Below, in pieces: positions 27,390-36,671 of a DNA stretch of 64,000 nucleotides (positions within the stretch are counted from its first letter, which is position 1; each line of letters opens with the position of its first letter). The position numbers and the translations under genes are program-made. The notes beneath the pieces were generated by a model. The model did no database searches. It saw nothing but the letters and a program-made list of their open reading frames with translations, and was not told the origin of the DNA. Source of the stretch: Parachlamydiales bacterium (lineage in GTDB: Bacteria > Chlamydiota > Chlamydiia > Chlamydiales > Rhabdochlamydiaceae); NCBI GenBank assembly GCA_003153295.1, contig PLXY01000011.1, forward strand, positions 211,818 to 275,817. Reading direction: 5' to 3'.

Positions 27390-28291
27390 ACATGGGCTTT
27401 AGTGAAATTTTCTTTCCACCATTGAATAGTTTGGTCTAATCCTGTCTCTAGATTCCATCTAGGTTTCCATTGAAGTTCGTTGTAAAGCCGTTTTACATCA
27501 GCGACCAAGAGGGGAGGATCATCTTTTGGTGGTGAAAAAGCTCCGAAAATAAGTTTCTCTGGTATACCTAGTTTTTCTCCAATTTTCAAACAGAGTGATT
27601 TAAGACTGACAGGTATACCAGAACCGATATTCACCGCACCTTGAAGCGAGCTTTCCAATAAAGCTACAAAAGCACGGGCAACATCTTGAACATGCAAAAA
27701 ATCTCGTTCCTGATTTCCATGTGAGCACAGTGCATTTTCTCCCTTTAAGAGGGAAAGAACGACCGAAGCGGTCAGCTTTTTTTGAGGTTCATAAGGACCG
27801 TATAAGTGAAAGATACGCCCCCAAGCCAAATCGAGCTCTAGAGTTTGTAGATTTTCAAAGAGATCTTTTTTACAACTGCCATACAAAGTGGCGGGACGCA
27901 GAGGAGTGTGGGTCTCCGAGCAAACGCCTTCGGACCAATCGTATTCGGCGCAAGTCCCAGCAAAAACCGCACGCTGCCCGCCCTTGTCTTTGAATATCTG
28001 GACCAAACGCAAACTGGCTTCTACCCAACGTCTATTATCAGAAGAATTCCATAAAACTCCCGGTGTCGTAACCCAAGCAAAATGTAGCAAATGTGTAGGA
28101 CGCAGTTTGTCGATCAAACCATCAATTTGATGGCCATCGAGTAAATCAATTTTATGCATCTTTACATTAGGTGTGTCACAATGAAGAGAAGTCGAAGAAG
28201 TCCCATGGACTTCATATCCTTCTTTAATGAGCAGCGGCAAGCATTGGCGGCCGATAAATCCACTGGCTCCGGTAATGAGAACTTTTTTCAT
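27386..28291 (-). CDS. NAD(P)-dependent nucleotide-sugar epimerase/reductase
   Basis: This 301-aa extended short-chain dehydrogenase has the Rossmann motif TGASGFIGRQCLPLL, HFAWVTTPG, a catalytic region AGTCAEYDW and the Y-x3-K in LYGSCKKDLFE, then GRIFHLYGPYE and RDFLHVQDVARAF. It sits between the RmlC-like epimerase and GT2, all overlapping by four bases. By context it could be the 4-keto reductase of the CDP-branched sugar pathway, or act on GDP-4-keto-6-deoxymannose from Gmd. The sequence alone does not decide between them. Confidence 0.88.
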   Translation of the reverse strand: MKKVLITGASGFIGRQCLPLLIKEGYEVHGTSSTSLHCDTPNVKMHKIDLLDGHQIDGLIDKLRPTHLLHFAWVTTPGVLWNSSDNRRWVEASLRLVQIFKDKGGQRAVFAGTCAEYDWSEGVCSETHTPLRPATLYGSCKKDLFENLQTLELDLAWGRIFHLYGPYEPQKKLTASVVLSLLKGENALCSHGNQERDFLHVQDVARAFVALLESSLQGAVNIGSGIPVSLKSLCLKIGEKLGIPEKLIFGAFSPPKDDPPLLVADVKRLYNELQWKPRWNLETGLDQTIQWWKENFTKAHV

Positions 28292-28818
28292 CTGGAATAG
28301 AGGGGATAGTTTTGATCTTTGACAGAGATAATTCTTTCATCAGAAGGCCAGGTGATATTAAAATTGGGATCATCCCATCGCACGCCTCGAGCTGCATCCG
28401 GAACAAAAAAATTAGACATTTGATAAAAAACCTCTGTATTGTTTTCCAATGTCTGAAATCCGTGTGCGCATCCTTCAGGAATGTAAAGCATTTTAGGGAA
28501 TTTTTCAGAAAGTTCAACGCCGATCCATTGCTCAAATGTTAGAGAATCAGGTCGTAAATCAATGACGACATCAAAAATAGCTCCGCGAATACATCGGACT
28601 AGCTTAGCTTCAGCATGAGGGGCTGTTTGGAAATGCATACCGCGAAGAGTCCCTTTCTTATGATTGTAAGAGATATTGCATTGTTCGAGGCGAGGATTTA
28701 ATCCATATTGAGCGAACTTCTGGCTACAATACGTGCGCGCAAAAAAGCCTCTTTCATCAGCCATTAAGTCAGGGTCGATAAGAAAAACTCCTTTTAAGGA
28801 TGTTTCATTAATCTTCAT
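28288..28818 (-). CDS. RmlC-like nucleotide-sugar 3,5-epimerase (cupin)
   Basis: This 176-aa cupin matches dTDP-4-dehydrorhamnose 3,5-epimerase: DERGFFARTY, the catalytic His62 in TLRGMHFQ, DVVIDLRPDS, IPEGCAHGFQTLE with His119, and Tyr132 in VFYQMSNFF. The tyrosine pair that follows in typical RmlC is a phenylalanine pair here, which may mean single rather than double epimerisation. No rmlA, rmlB or rmlD is in the window, so the real substrate is probably the CDP- or GDP-linked 4-keto sugar made nearby. The ATG at 28818 matches the family N-terminus and has AGG upstream; an upstream in-frame start at 28866 would add an atypical extension. First gene of the eight-gene operon. Confidence 0.9.
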   Translation of the reverse strand: MKINETSLKGVFLIDPDLMADERGFFARTYCSQKFAQYGLNPRLEQCNISYNHKKGTLRGMHFQTAPHAEAKLVRCIRGAIFDVVIDLRPDSLTFEQWIGVELSEKFPKMLYIPEGCAHGFQTLENNTEVFYQMSNFFVPDAARGVRWDDPNFNITWPSDERIISVKDQNYPLYSR

Positions 28819-29050
28819 ACAAGGCCTATATTTTTTTTCATATCTCAATAACCAATCGAGCCTCAAAAGATACCTTATTGGTCGTCAAAATACAAGATCC
28901 TCCTAGATACTTTATCTGAGGGGTTAGTTGCCGTTGAAGCTTAACTCGAGTAATGTTAGTATCTAATTTAAGGTAAACGGGGATTTGATTTTTTTAGACT
29001 AGGAATTAAAATTAAAAATAATATGTATTTGAACTAATGAGTATTTCATT

Positions 29051-30073
29051 TTGACATACCCTCTTATCACGACTATTATTTTAACCTATCGACGTCCTCA
29101 TCTTTTAAAAAAAGCTTTGCAAAGCGTTTTGTCTCAAACTTATCCGCATTTTCAAGTCATCATATGCGATAATGCCTCTGGAGATGAAACGGCTTCTGTT
29201 GTTGCTGAGTTTGCTAAAAAAGATCCTCGAATCAAATACTTCTGTCATGAAAAAAATATCGGCATGCTCGGGAATTACCAATTTGGACTTTCTTTGGTCA
29301 ATACAGATTTTTTTTCTTTTCTATCGGATGATGATGCTGTTTTACCTAACTTTTATGAAACAACGCTTCAAGAATTCCAAAAACACCCTGATGCAGGATT
29401 TGTAGCTGGATCTACGATCATTCTGTCACCAAAAGGACGTACTATCCGAATCCCTCTTTCTTACTGGCCTAGAGAGGGAAAGTACAACCCACCTGATGGA
29501 GCTCTCGAAATGATAGGGAAATATCCTGTCCCAACATCAGTTCTATTTAGTAAAAAAGTCATTAAGCATGTTTCTATAGATTTTGAAAATCCCATCTATT
29601 GGGATTGCGACTATTTGTTTCAGACTGCTTCTATCTTCCCAATTGTTATCTCTAAAAAACCATGTGCAATTTTCCGCCATCATGACCAGTCCTTCTCCAA
29701 TCAAAAAAATTCCGACATCTATGAAGAGGCTTTTAATAAATTATTAAAAAATATTCAAAAAAACAAAAACCTGACTACAGAAAAGTCTCAATCAGCAATA
29801 TCTTTGATCCTCTATGACTTAGCCAAGTGCCGTAAACATTTTTTCTTACTTTCACTCATGGGGGGGAAATTCGAAGAGGCTTATGAAATTGCAAAAATTA
29901 TTCAGCAGCACCCTGCCTTCAAGTACAAATCCCTTGTCTATATCTGTACTGCGAAAATATGCAAAGTGTTTCCTGTGTGCTTATATGGAATTAGATTATT
30001 AAAAAGCCTAAAACCTCTGATATGGAACTTTAAGAACCGTAAAAATAAAAAATACGCTTCTTATCTTAATTGA
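29051..30073 (+). CDS. Glycosyltransferase family 2, paralogue group A, inserted in opposite orientation
   Basis: This 340-aa GT2 has [33 protein letters not shown] and [18 protein letters not shown]. There is no upstream in-frame ATG; the first residues line up with the paralogues only if TTG at 29051 is the start, and the ribosome binding site is weak. The gene is AT-rich and points against both flanking minus-strand operons, ending three bases from the C-methyltransferase stop. It therefore looks inserted between rfbF-rfbG-methyltransferase and the RmlC-led operon. Closest in-window relatives are at 26337, 36672 and 38735. Confidence 0.88.
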   Translation: MTYPLITTIILTYRRPHLLKKALQSVLSQTYPHFQVIICDNASGDETASVVAEFAKKDPRIKYFCHEKNIGMLGNYQFGLSLVNTDFFSFLSDDDAVLPNFYETTLQEFQKHPDAGFVAGSTIILSPKGRTIRIPLSYWPREGKYNPPDGALEMIGKYPVPTSVLFSKKVIKHVSIDFENPIYWDCDYLFQTASIFPIVISKKPCAIFRHHDQSFSNQKNSDIYEEAFNKLLKNIQKNKNLTTEKSQSAISLILYDLAKCRKHFFLLSLMGGKFEEAYEIAKIIQQHPAFKYKSLVYICTAKICKVFPVCLYGIRLLKSLKPLIWNFKNRKNKKYASYLN

Positions 30074-30076
30074 CCT

Positions 30077-31315
30077 TTATAAAATTTCCAATTCTGGAAT
30101 CGGAACAACAAATTGTCCCCCCCAAGAACGAATCGTACCCATCTGTTCCATAATTTCAGACTTTAAATTCCATGGAAGAATGAGCAAATAATCGGGCTGA
30201 ATCTCTTTGATTTTTTCGGGTGAATAGATAGGAACATGACTACCCGGTAAAAAATGGCCTTGCTTATGGGGACTCAAATCAACTGTAAAAGGAAGAAGCG
30301 ACGAAGTGACCTTACAATAATTGAGCAGGGTGTTTCCCTTAGCTGGAGCGCCATAAGCAGCGACTGTCTTACCGGCTTTCTGAGCTTGATGTAAGAAATC
30401 CAATAAAGATGTTTTCACTTTTTCAACACGCTCAGCATAAGATAAATAGGTTTCTAGCTTATCCAATCCTGCTTTTTTCTCTTTGTCTAAGACAGTCTGA
30501 AGATGTTGCTGTTCGATCTTTCTTGGGCTTTCTTGATGTTTCACGTAGACCCTTAAAGACCCTCCATGTGTCGGAAGCTCTTCAACATCGAACAGCTCAA
30601 GCCCATGAGCTTTAAATACTTTTTCCAGAACAAGCAGAGAGAAGTAGGAAAAATGTTCGTGATAGATAGTATCGAATTGATTTTGCTGCATCAGCTGGAG
30701 CAAATGAGGAAACTCAAGAGTAATGACGCCTTCAGGGGCCAAGATAATTTTCATTCCTTTGACAAAGTCATTTAAATGAGGAACGTGGGCAAAAACGTTA
30801 TTGCCCAGAAGAAGATCGGCATGAATCCCGTCTTGAACCAGTTGGCGAGCTGTTTCTTCTCCAAAAAATGCTATATGCGTAGGGATTCCTTTCTCAATGG
30901 CTACCTTGGCGATATTGCGTGCAGGTTCAATTCCTAAAATCGGAATTCCTTTTTCTTTGAAATATTGCAGAAGATATCCATCATTACTAGCGATCTCAAC
31001 AACTTGATGTCCTGAAGAAAATGAAAACCTCTGGGTCATTTGATCGGTGTACTTTTTCGCATGCTGCAGCCATGATGCTGAATAAGAAGAAAAATACGAA
31101 TAGTCTGAAAACATCCCCTCTGGCGTTGTTTGAGCTTCTTTCAGCTGTACTAAGAGACAGTTGTCACAAACGTAGACATGCAAAGGGAAAGTAGGCTCTT
31201 CTCGACCGAGATGTTCCTTTTTCACATAGGCATTGGCAAGAGGAGTATGTCCCAAATCACAAAATGTATGCTGCAAAGGGGTTGAGCAAAAACGGCACTG
31301 GCTATCTGACTTCAT
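30077..31315 (-). CDS. NDP-hexose C-methyltransferase with N-terminal zinc-binding domain
   Basis: This protein of about 412 aa has three parts typical of TylC3/NovU-like sugar C-methyltransferases. An N-terminal zinc module has two C-x2-C pairs (CRFC and CDNC). A SAM-binding domain contains VVEIASNDGYLLQYFKEKG and LLGNNVFAHVPHLNDFVKG. A C-terminal domain contains VAAYGAPAKGNTLLNYC. Such enzymes methylate C3 of a 4-keto-6-deoxyhexose. The ATG at 31315 puts the zinc module at the N-terminus; an ATG at 31354 is also open. It overlaps rfbG by 14 bases, so the substrate is very probably CDP-4-keto-6-deoxyglucose. Confidence 0.9.
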   Translation of the reverse strand: MKSDSQCRFCSTPLQHTFCDLGHTPLANAYVKKEHLGREEPTFPLHVYVCDNCLLVQLKEAQTTPEGMFSDYSYFSSYSASWLQHAKKYTDQMTQRFSFSSGHQVVEIASNDGYLLQYFKEKGIPILGIEPARNIAKVAIEKGIPTHIAFFGEETARQLVQDGIHADLLLGNNVFAHVPHLNDFVKGMKIILAPEGVITLEFPHLLQLMQQNQFDTIYHEHFSYFSLLVLEKVFKAHGLELFDVEELPTHGGSLRVYVKHQESPRKIEQQHLQTVLDKEKKAGLDKLETYLSYAERVEKVKTSLLDFLHQAQKAGKTVAAYGAPAKGNTLLNYCKVTSSLLPFTVDLSPHKQGHFLPGSHVPIYSPEKIKEIQPDYLLILPWNLKSEIMEQMGTIRSWGGQFVVPIPELEIL

Positions 31316-32309
31316 GTGCGACCATAAAAGTTGAGGTTTCAAAATAATTTTCATACCAACGGAGGGTTTCCGCTAGTCCCATTTCTAGGCTGTATTTAGG
31401 CTGCCATCCAAAAGTTTCTTGAGCTTTTATAGAACTCAGTGATTGGTCGTGAATTTCAGCTTTAGCGGTATTGAGAATTTTGGGGTTCAAGGCAGGTTTA
31501 TTCATGAGCTGTTGCAATGATCTCACGATTTCTAAAACACTAGAAGGGGCATTAGGACCGAAGTTAAAGGCCTGTCCTTGGACATTTTCCCGGTGCACAT
31601 TTTGAGCCAGCATCAAGTAGGCCTCAATGACATCATCCACAAAAACGTAATCTCGGGTAAAAGTTCCATCGCTCCGAATCACAGGCGCCTCATTTAAATA
31701 AAAACTTCGAATGGTTCCTGGAATGATCCGGCTCCAATTGAGGTCTCCTCCCCCAAAGATATTACCGCAGCGGGCAACAGCAAGGGGCAGTCCATAGGTA
31801 TGATAATAAGAGAAAGCCAAAAGATCCGTGCATGACTTGGACACGTCGTAAGGATGTTTTCCGCAAAGAGGCATTTCTTCAGTATAGGGAAGGATATCGC
31901 TAGAACCGTAAGCTTTATCGCTGGAGGCCACAACAATTCTTTTTACAAGAGAGGAATGACGGCGGCAAGCTTCTAAAAGATTATAAGATCCTCTGATATT
32001 GGATTCGAAGGTAGAAAGAGGGCTTCGGAGAGCTGTTCCCACAATGGTTTGAGCGCCCAAATGAAAAACAGTGTCGATCTCATGCTCATTGATCGCTCTT
32101 TCCACCGATAAGAAATTTTCTAATTCACCTTGGACCAGGGTCGTATTTTTAAATAGACCGCTTTTAAAAAACTCGCTTTGAGGATCGCTATCTCGGACAA
32201 AAGCAACCACATAAGAATTTTCTTCAATGAGCTTTCTAGTGAGCCACGACCCGACTAGACCGGTCGCTCCGGTGATCAGAACTCTTTTTTCCTTCCAAAA
32301 CTTTTCCAT
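31302..32309 (-). CDS. rfbG: CDP-glucose 4,6-dehydratase
   Basis: This enzyme converts CDP-glucose to CDP-4-keto-6-deoxyglucose. The 335-aa extended SDR has LITGATGLVGSWLTRKLIE, HLGAQTIVGTALRSP (typical of CDP-glucose dehydratases), ASSDKAYG, HPYDVSKSCTDLLAFSYY with Y-x3-K, and RCGNIFGGGDLNWSRIIPG. Its start overlaps the end of rfbF by 74 bases, which is unusually long for functionally linked genes. It forms a three-gene module with rfbF and the C-methyltransferase. Confidence 0.95.
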   Translation of the reverse strand: MEKFWKEKRVLITGATGLVGSWLTRKLIEENSYVVAFVRDSDPQSEFFKSGLFKNTTLVQGELENFLSVERAINEHEIDTVFHLGAQTIVGTALRSPLSTFESNIRGSYNLLEACRRHSSLVKRIVVASSDKAYGSSDILPYTEEMPLCGKHPYDVSKSCTDLLAFSYYHTYGLPLAVARCGNIFGGGDLNWSRIIPGTIRSFYLNEAPVIRSDGTFTRDYVFVDDVIEAYLMLAQNVHRENVQGQAFNFGPNAPSSVLEIVRSLQQLMNKPALNPKILNTAKAEIHDQSLSSIKAQETFGWQPKYSLEMGLAETLRWYENYFETSTFMVAHEVR

Positions 32310-33081
32310 GATTATTCCATTTTTTCCAGGGTGCTTGACCCGATTCCCACATAGATTCTAAAAGACGATATTCCCGCAGTGTATCCATAGGCTGCCAAAA
32401 TTCTTCATGATAATAGGCCATGAGCTCGCCCTGTAAAGCTAACTGCTCTAAAGGCTCGCGCTCCCATAACGTTTCATCACCTGCAATATAATTTAAAACT
32501 TCAGGTTCTAAAACAAAGAAACCGCCGTTGATCCAGCCTTCTGTCGATTGATTTTTTTCTGAAAAGCTAGTGACTTGATTTCCATTGAGAACTAATCCTC
32601 CAAATCGTGCAGGAGGGTGAACCGCCGTGACAGTGGCTAATTTTCCATGAGATTTATGAAAAGCGATGAGCTTTTCAATGTCGATATTGGAGACACCATC
32701 TCCATAGGTCAAAAGAAATGTCTCATTGCCAATCCATTCTTTTAAACGTTTAATGCGTCCGCCGGTCTGTGTGGCAATTCCCGTATCGATAAGATGGATT
32801 TTCCAATGGGGTTGATTCCCTTCATGAATCTCGGTACGGCCTTCAACGAGATCCAAGGTTAAGTCGTTGTTCAGGGCATAAAAATTTAAGAAATATTCTT
32901 TGACGACTTCAGCTTTATAACCTAGGGCTAGGATAAATTCATCGTGACCATGATGCGCATAGATGTTCATAATGTGCCAAAGCATCGGCTTGCCGCCGAT
33001 TTCAATCATCGGCTTTGGAATATCTGCTGTTTTTTCTGCTAATCGCGTTCCAAATCCACCGGCAAGTATGACTGTCTTCAT
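32236..33081 (-). CDS. rfbF: Glucose-1-phosphate cytidylyltransferase
   Basis: This enzyme makes CDP-glucose from CTP and glucose-1-phosphate, the first step of CDP-6-deoxyhexose synthesis. The 281-aa protein has VILAGGFGTRLAEKTADIPK, MIEIGGKPMLWHIM, LTYGDGVSNIDI, WINGGFFVLEP and WQPMDTLREYRLLESMWESG. The family usually ends soon after the last motif (about 257 aa); here a polar tail of roughly 25 residues runs on into rfbG in another frame. It is the first gene of the minus-strand CDP-sugar module, with a 242-bp divergent promoter region before the GT2 gene at 33324. Confidence 0.96.
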   Translation of the reverse strand: MKTVILAGGFGTRLAEKTADIPKPMIEIGGKPMLWHIMNIYAHHGHDEFILALGYKAEVVKEYFLNFYALNNDLTLDLVEGRTEIHEGNQPHWKIHLIDTGIATQTGGRIKRLKEWIGNETFLLTYGDGVSNIDIEKLIAFHKSHGKLATVTAVHPPARFGGLVLNGNQVTSFSEKNQSTEGWINGGFFVLEPEVLNYIAGDETLWEREPLEQLALQGELMAYYHEEFWQPMDTLREYRLLESMWESGQAPWKKWNNHGKVLEGKKSSDHRSDRSSRVVAH

Positions 33082-33323
33082 GCTGATTCCTTAAAAATAA
33101 TTATGTACGGAGTACTGGCTCATCAGTTTAAAAGATTCAGCTGGCATTCTCAAGAATAATTCTTTATTGAGCCAAAAACTCTTGGAAATCACACTCTATT
33201 AATCATCTGTCTACTAACTTTAGGCCATAAAACGAGATTGCGGGAGTATGTTCGTTCAAAAAAAGATATAGAATTTAAACTGCTTTTCCCCGAGACTACA
33301 TCGAAAACGGATCGTGAGGTTTT

Positions 33324-34553
33324 ATGAAATTTTCGGTCGTCATACCAACTAGAAATCGCTTGGATTTGCTTAAATATGCCGTTACCTCTGTTATTCAGCA
33401 AAATTATAACGATTGGGAAATCATTATATCTGATAATGCCTCAACCGAAGATATCGAAGGTTACATCAAATCTCTTAATGATCCCCGGATCAAATATAGC
33501 CGCAGCGCAGAATTTCTCTCTATTACTGAGAGCTGGAACCGTTGTATAAATCTCAGCACAGGCGATTATATTCTTATGATCGGCGACGATGACATTATTT
33601 TAAAAAATTACTTTCAAATCGCACATAATTTAATAGAAAAATTCGAGCAGCCTGACTTGATTTATACCAATGCATTTTTATACGCCTATCCCAATGTCAT
33701 TCCGGAGTTCCCTGAAGGGACCTTTCAGTCTTTTGGATCTTTACATGCAATGCCAAAGCATGAGGTTCCTTTTTGGTTAGATCAAACTTGCAAGCTTAAA
33801 ATCCTGCAAGAAACCTTGAAATTTAACGCTATTTATTCCACAAATATGCAACATGCGCTGATCCATCGACCCCTACTTAAAAAAGTCACAAGAGAGGGCA
33901 AATTTTTTCACTCTCCTTATCCAGATATTTATGCAATGAGTGCTATTTTTCTTGAAGCAGAACGTCTTTTGATCTACCCCAAAGAACTTGTTGTTGTTGG
34001 AATTAGCACTAAATCGCATGGATACTATTTTATCAACAAAAAAGACACTGAGGCAATGGGCTTATTAAACATTAAAAATGAAATGAAAGAAATCTCTAGT
34101 CTTCGGTCTGTCTTACTACCCGGCTCTATTGTCTTTAATTTTTGGTTAGGAGCTATCGAACTTTTCAAATTACATTTTCCTCTTAAAAAATATAATTTAA
34201 ATCTTGATTACCAAACTTACAGAAAAATTCAGATTAGTTATGTTTTGTGGAATAAAGCGGGAGCTCCAGATCAATTTATAGAATTAATTAAAAATATGAC
34301 TTTTTCAGAGAAATTTTCTAATATTTATTATCCAAAAATAAGGAGTTTTACTAGAAATAGCCTTCCTCATTTTTTTATCAAAGCTTGGGATCGACTGAGG
34401 AGTTTAATGCAAACTCCTCCTCCCCCTTCGACTACTTATAGTCCTCTAAACCCACCTCCAGGCTATTTAATACCAGGACCCAAACCGTACCAATTTGCAA
34501 CCATTTTAGAGATTTTTGAACAAGTCGAACCTGTAGACTGTTCCCAAAAATAA
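33324..34553 (+). CDS. Glycosyltransferase family 2, paralogue group B
   Basis: This 409-aa GT2 has FSVVIPTRNRLDLLKYAVTS, ISDNASTEDIEGYI, DPRIKY and GDYILMIGDDDIILKNYF. It is a clear paralogue of the 397-aa protein at 39705, sharing the whole N-terminal domain and the C-terminal ILE-x-FEQ ending, but is different from group A. A proline-rich stretch lies near residues 365-390. AT-rich. GTGAGG lies upstream of the ATG. Substrate unknown; it sits at the start of the plus-strand half of the polysaccharide cluster. Confidence 0.9.
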   Translation: MKFSVVIPTRNRLDLLKYAVTSVIQQNYNDWEIIISDNASTEDIEGYIKSLNDPRIKYSRSAEFLSITESWNRCINLSTGDYILMIGDDDIILKNYFQIAHNLIEKFEQPDLIYTNAFLYAYPNVIPEFPEGTFQSFGSLHAMPKHEVPFWLDQTCKLKILQETLKFNAIYSTNMQHALIHRPLLKKVTREGKFFHSPYPDIYAMSAIFLEAERLLIYPKELVVVGISTKSHGYYFINKKDTEAMGLLNIKNEMKEISSLRSVLLPGSIVFNFWLGAIELFKLHFPLKKYNLNLDYQTYRKIQISYVLWNKAGAPDQFIELIKNMTFSEKFSNIYYPKIRSFTRNSLPHFFIKAWDRLRSLMQTPPPPSTTYSPLNPPPGYLIPGPKPYQFATILEIFEQVEPVDCSQK

Positions 34554-34732
34554 GACTCCTAACCTGTACTCAAGGTCAAAATTCTCTAACCGAAGGAATC
34601 AGCAGAAATTGCTTGTAGACTTTGAGTGAAACAGACTACAATTATAGATACGTTTCATATCGAAAGTATGGACAAAACCTGCTTTGAAAAAAGAGCTTCT
34701 ATAAAATACGGGCTGCTAAAAAAAATAAGCAG

Positions 34733-35545
34733 ATGCCTTCAATCAAAGGAACCATGAGTTTATTAAAATTAGCTATCCTCGATTTTAAAAAAGCGGCTCT
34801 TCAGAATAGAGTATGGATGCATCTAGGCTGGATCGAGGTAAAACAACGATATCGACGCTCTGTTATTGGACCTTGGTGGATTAGTCTAAGCATGCTTATT
34901 TTTATTCTCATGATGGGATTGGTATTTAGCCGCCTGTTTCATCAACGACTCGATGAATATATCCCTTTTTTTACTGCAGGTTTTTTATTTTGGACTTTCA
35001 TATCGAGCAGCATTCTTGAAGCTTCGGACATTTTTAAAGCGAATAGCGGATTTATTAAACAAATAAATCTGCCATTTAATTTGTATATTCTCAAACATCT
35101 AGTGCGACAAATCATATGCTTACTCCATAACTCTGTTGTTTATCTTCTTGTCTGCATTGTTTTTAAAATCAACCCTGGGATAGCAGGATTTTTAGCAATT
35201 CCTGGCTTTATACTGGTCTTAATTAACTTGTATTGGATTTGCTTCCTAATCGCTATGATTTGTGCGCGATATCGCGATATGGTTCCCATCATTAGCAGCT
35301 GTGTTCAAATTGCTTTTTTTGTCACTCCGATCTCCTGGATGCCAAAGCTCTTAGATCAAAGCTCTTCCATTCTGAAACTCAACCCCTTAGTCTATTTATT
35401 GGATATTGTAAGAACCCCTCTTCTCGGTGGTATTCCGTCTGCAACTAGTTGGTTAGTTGGTCTCACAATGGCTGTAGGTGGGTTTATTATTTGTTTATTC
35501 CTTTTTTCCCATGTACGTTCCCGCATAGCATTTTGGGTGGATTAA
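34733..35545 (+). CDS. wzm: Polysaccharide ABC transporter permease (Wzm-like)
   Basis: This 270-aa membrane protein has about six membrane spans and the N-terminal cytoplasmic signature of ABC-2 polysaccharide exporters (WIEVKQRYRRSVIGPWWISL). It forms the channel that exports a lipid-linked polysaccharide across the inner membrane. The start at 34733 has no good ribosome binding site; ATG at 34754 follows AAAGGA closely, so the true start may be seven codons later. The ATPase gene follows after one base. Confidence 0.9.
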   Translation: MPSIKGTMSLLKLAILDFKKAALQNRVWMHLGWIEVKQRYRRSVIGPWWISLSMLIFILMMGLVFSRLFHQRLDEYIPFFTAGFLFWTFISSSILEASDIFKANSGFIKQINLPFNLYILKHLVRQIICLLHNSVVYLLVCIVFKINPGIAGFLAIPGFILVLINLYWICFLIAMICARYRDMVPIISSCVQIAFFVTPISWMPKLLDQSSSILKLNPLVYLLDIVRTPLLGGIPSATSWLVGLTMAVGGFIICLFLFSHVRSRIAFWVD

Positions 35546-35546
35546 T

Positions 35547-36341
35547 ATGAGTAGTATAATATTAGAAAACATATCGTTGACCTATCCAGTCTATGGAGCA
35601 GATGCCCGCTCTTTTAAAACCACTCTTTTAAATATGGCAACAGGCGGACGGCTTGACAAAGAAAGTGGAAAAATCTCAGTGGAAGCTTTGAGCAATGTAA
35701 GCCTTCAACTTGAAAAAGGAGATCGCTTAGCAATTCTGGGACATAATGGTGCAGGCAAATCAACTCTTTTAAAGGTAATAGCCCAGATTTATACTCCTAC
35801 CAAAGGAAGCATTCATGTTAATGGCAACGCGAATTGCCTTTTTGATATTATGATGGGCATGGATCACGAATTAAATGGTTATGAGAATATCTTGCTGCGG
35901 GGCCTTATCTTAGGTCTTTCCAAAAATGAATCTAAAAAATTGATCCCTGAAGTCGAAGAATTTGCCGAACTAGGCGATTTTATGAAAATGCCAACTAAAA
36001 CATACTCCTCGGGCATGAAACTACGCTTAGCATATGGAATTATTACTAGTATTCGCTCCGAAATTTTATTAGTCGATGAAATCGTGAATGTGGGGGATCC
36101 TGGCTTTATGGAAAAGGCGAAAGGACGTATGCAAGGCTTAGTCCATCGGTCCGATATAATGGTTCTTTCTACGCACGATCTTGTCTTAATCAGAGAATTC
36201 TGTAATAAAGCCTTATGGCTCGAGCAAGGCAAAGTAAAATGCCTAGGCAATGTTGACAAAGTGCTAAAAATTTATAGAGACTCGGAAAAAAACCCACACA
36301 ATTTGCCAACACCAACGATAAGTTTGGTGAATGCAGAATAG
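35547..36341 (+). CDS. wzt: Polysaccharide ABC transporter ATP-binding protein (Wzt-like, short form)
   Basis: This 264-aa ATPase has Walker A GHNGAGKSTLLK (about residue 70), the ABC signature TYSSGMKLRLAYGI, Walker B EILLVDEIVNVGD, and the H-loop VLSTHD. The N-terminal lead-in ISLTYPVYGADARSFKTTL is typical of O-antigen and capsule exporters. It ends soon after the ATPase domain and lacks the C-terminal carbohydrate-binding domain that Wzt proteins use to recognise capped O-chains, so export is likely independent of chain capping. Paired with wzm. Confidence 0.93.
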   Translation: MSSIILENISLTYPVYGADARSFKTTLLNMATGGRLDKESGKISVEALSNVSLQLEKGDRLAILGHNGAGKSTLLKVIAQIYTPTKGSIHVNGNANCLFDIMMGMDHELNGYENILLRGLILGLSKNESKKLIPEVEEFAELGDFMKMPTKTYSSGMKLRLAYGIITSIRSEILLVDEIVNVGDPGFMEKAKGRMQGLVHRSDIMVLSTHDLVLIREFCNKALWLEQGKVKCLGNVDKVLKIYRDSEKNPHNLPTPTISLVNAE

Positions 36342-36671
36342 CATTTTTATTGCAGACTTTTCTTAGAAATTTCCAGAGCCGCTCTCTAAAGCTATATGGG
36401 ATAAAGTAAGAGAATAGGAACTTATGGTACGCATTCTCGAAACGCCAAACCCGGGCAATTAGTGTTTGATCGGGGCTTTCGTATAGACATTTGCTTCTAT
36501 TGTTATAGCAATCGAAACAGTCAAAGCAAGATTTATTGACAAAAAATTATTTCCGCTACTCAGGCCGATCTTAATTATTTGATAAAATTTTCTCAAAAAA
36601 CCTTGAAAAAAAAATATTCCTAATGTAGATTATTCAAATCAAAATATTCGAGAGAGAATATCCAATCTTAG
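36342..36671. other. 330-bp AT-rich gap, no gene seen
   Basis: I see no open frame of note and no structured RNA here. A TTGACA occurs at 36536-36541 but no -10 hexamer lies at a proper distance. The stretch presumably carries the promoter of the GT2 gene that starts at 36672. Confidence 0.45.

Noticed and set aside
36536..36541. TTGACA as a -35 box for the GT2 gene at 36672
   Set aside because: No acceptable -10 hexamer at 16-18 bp distance.
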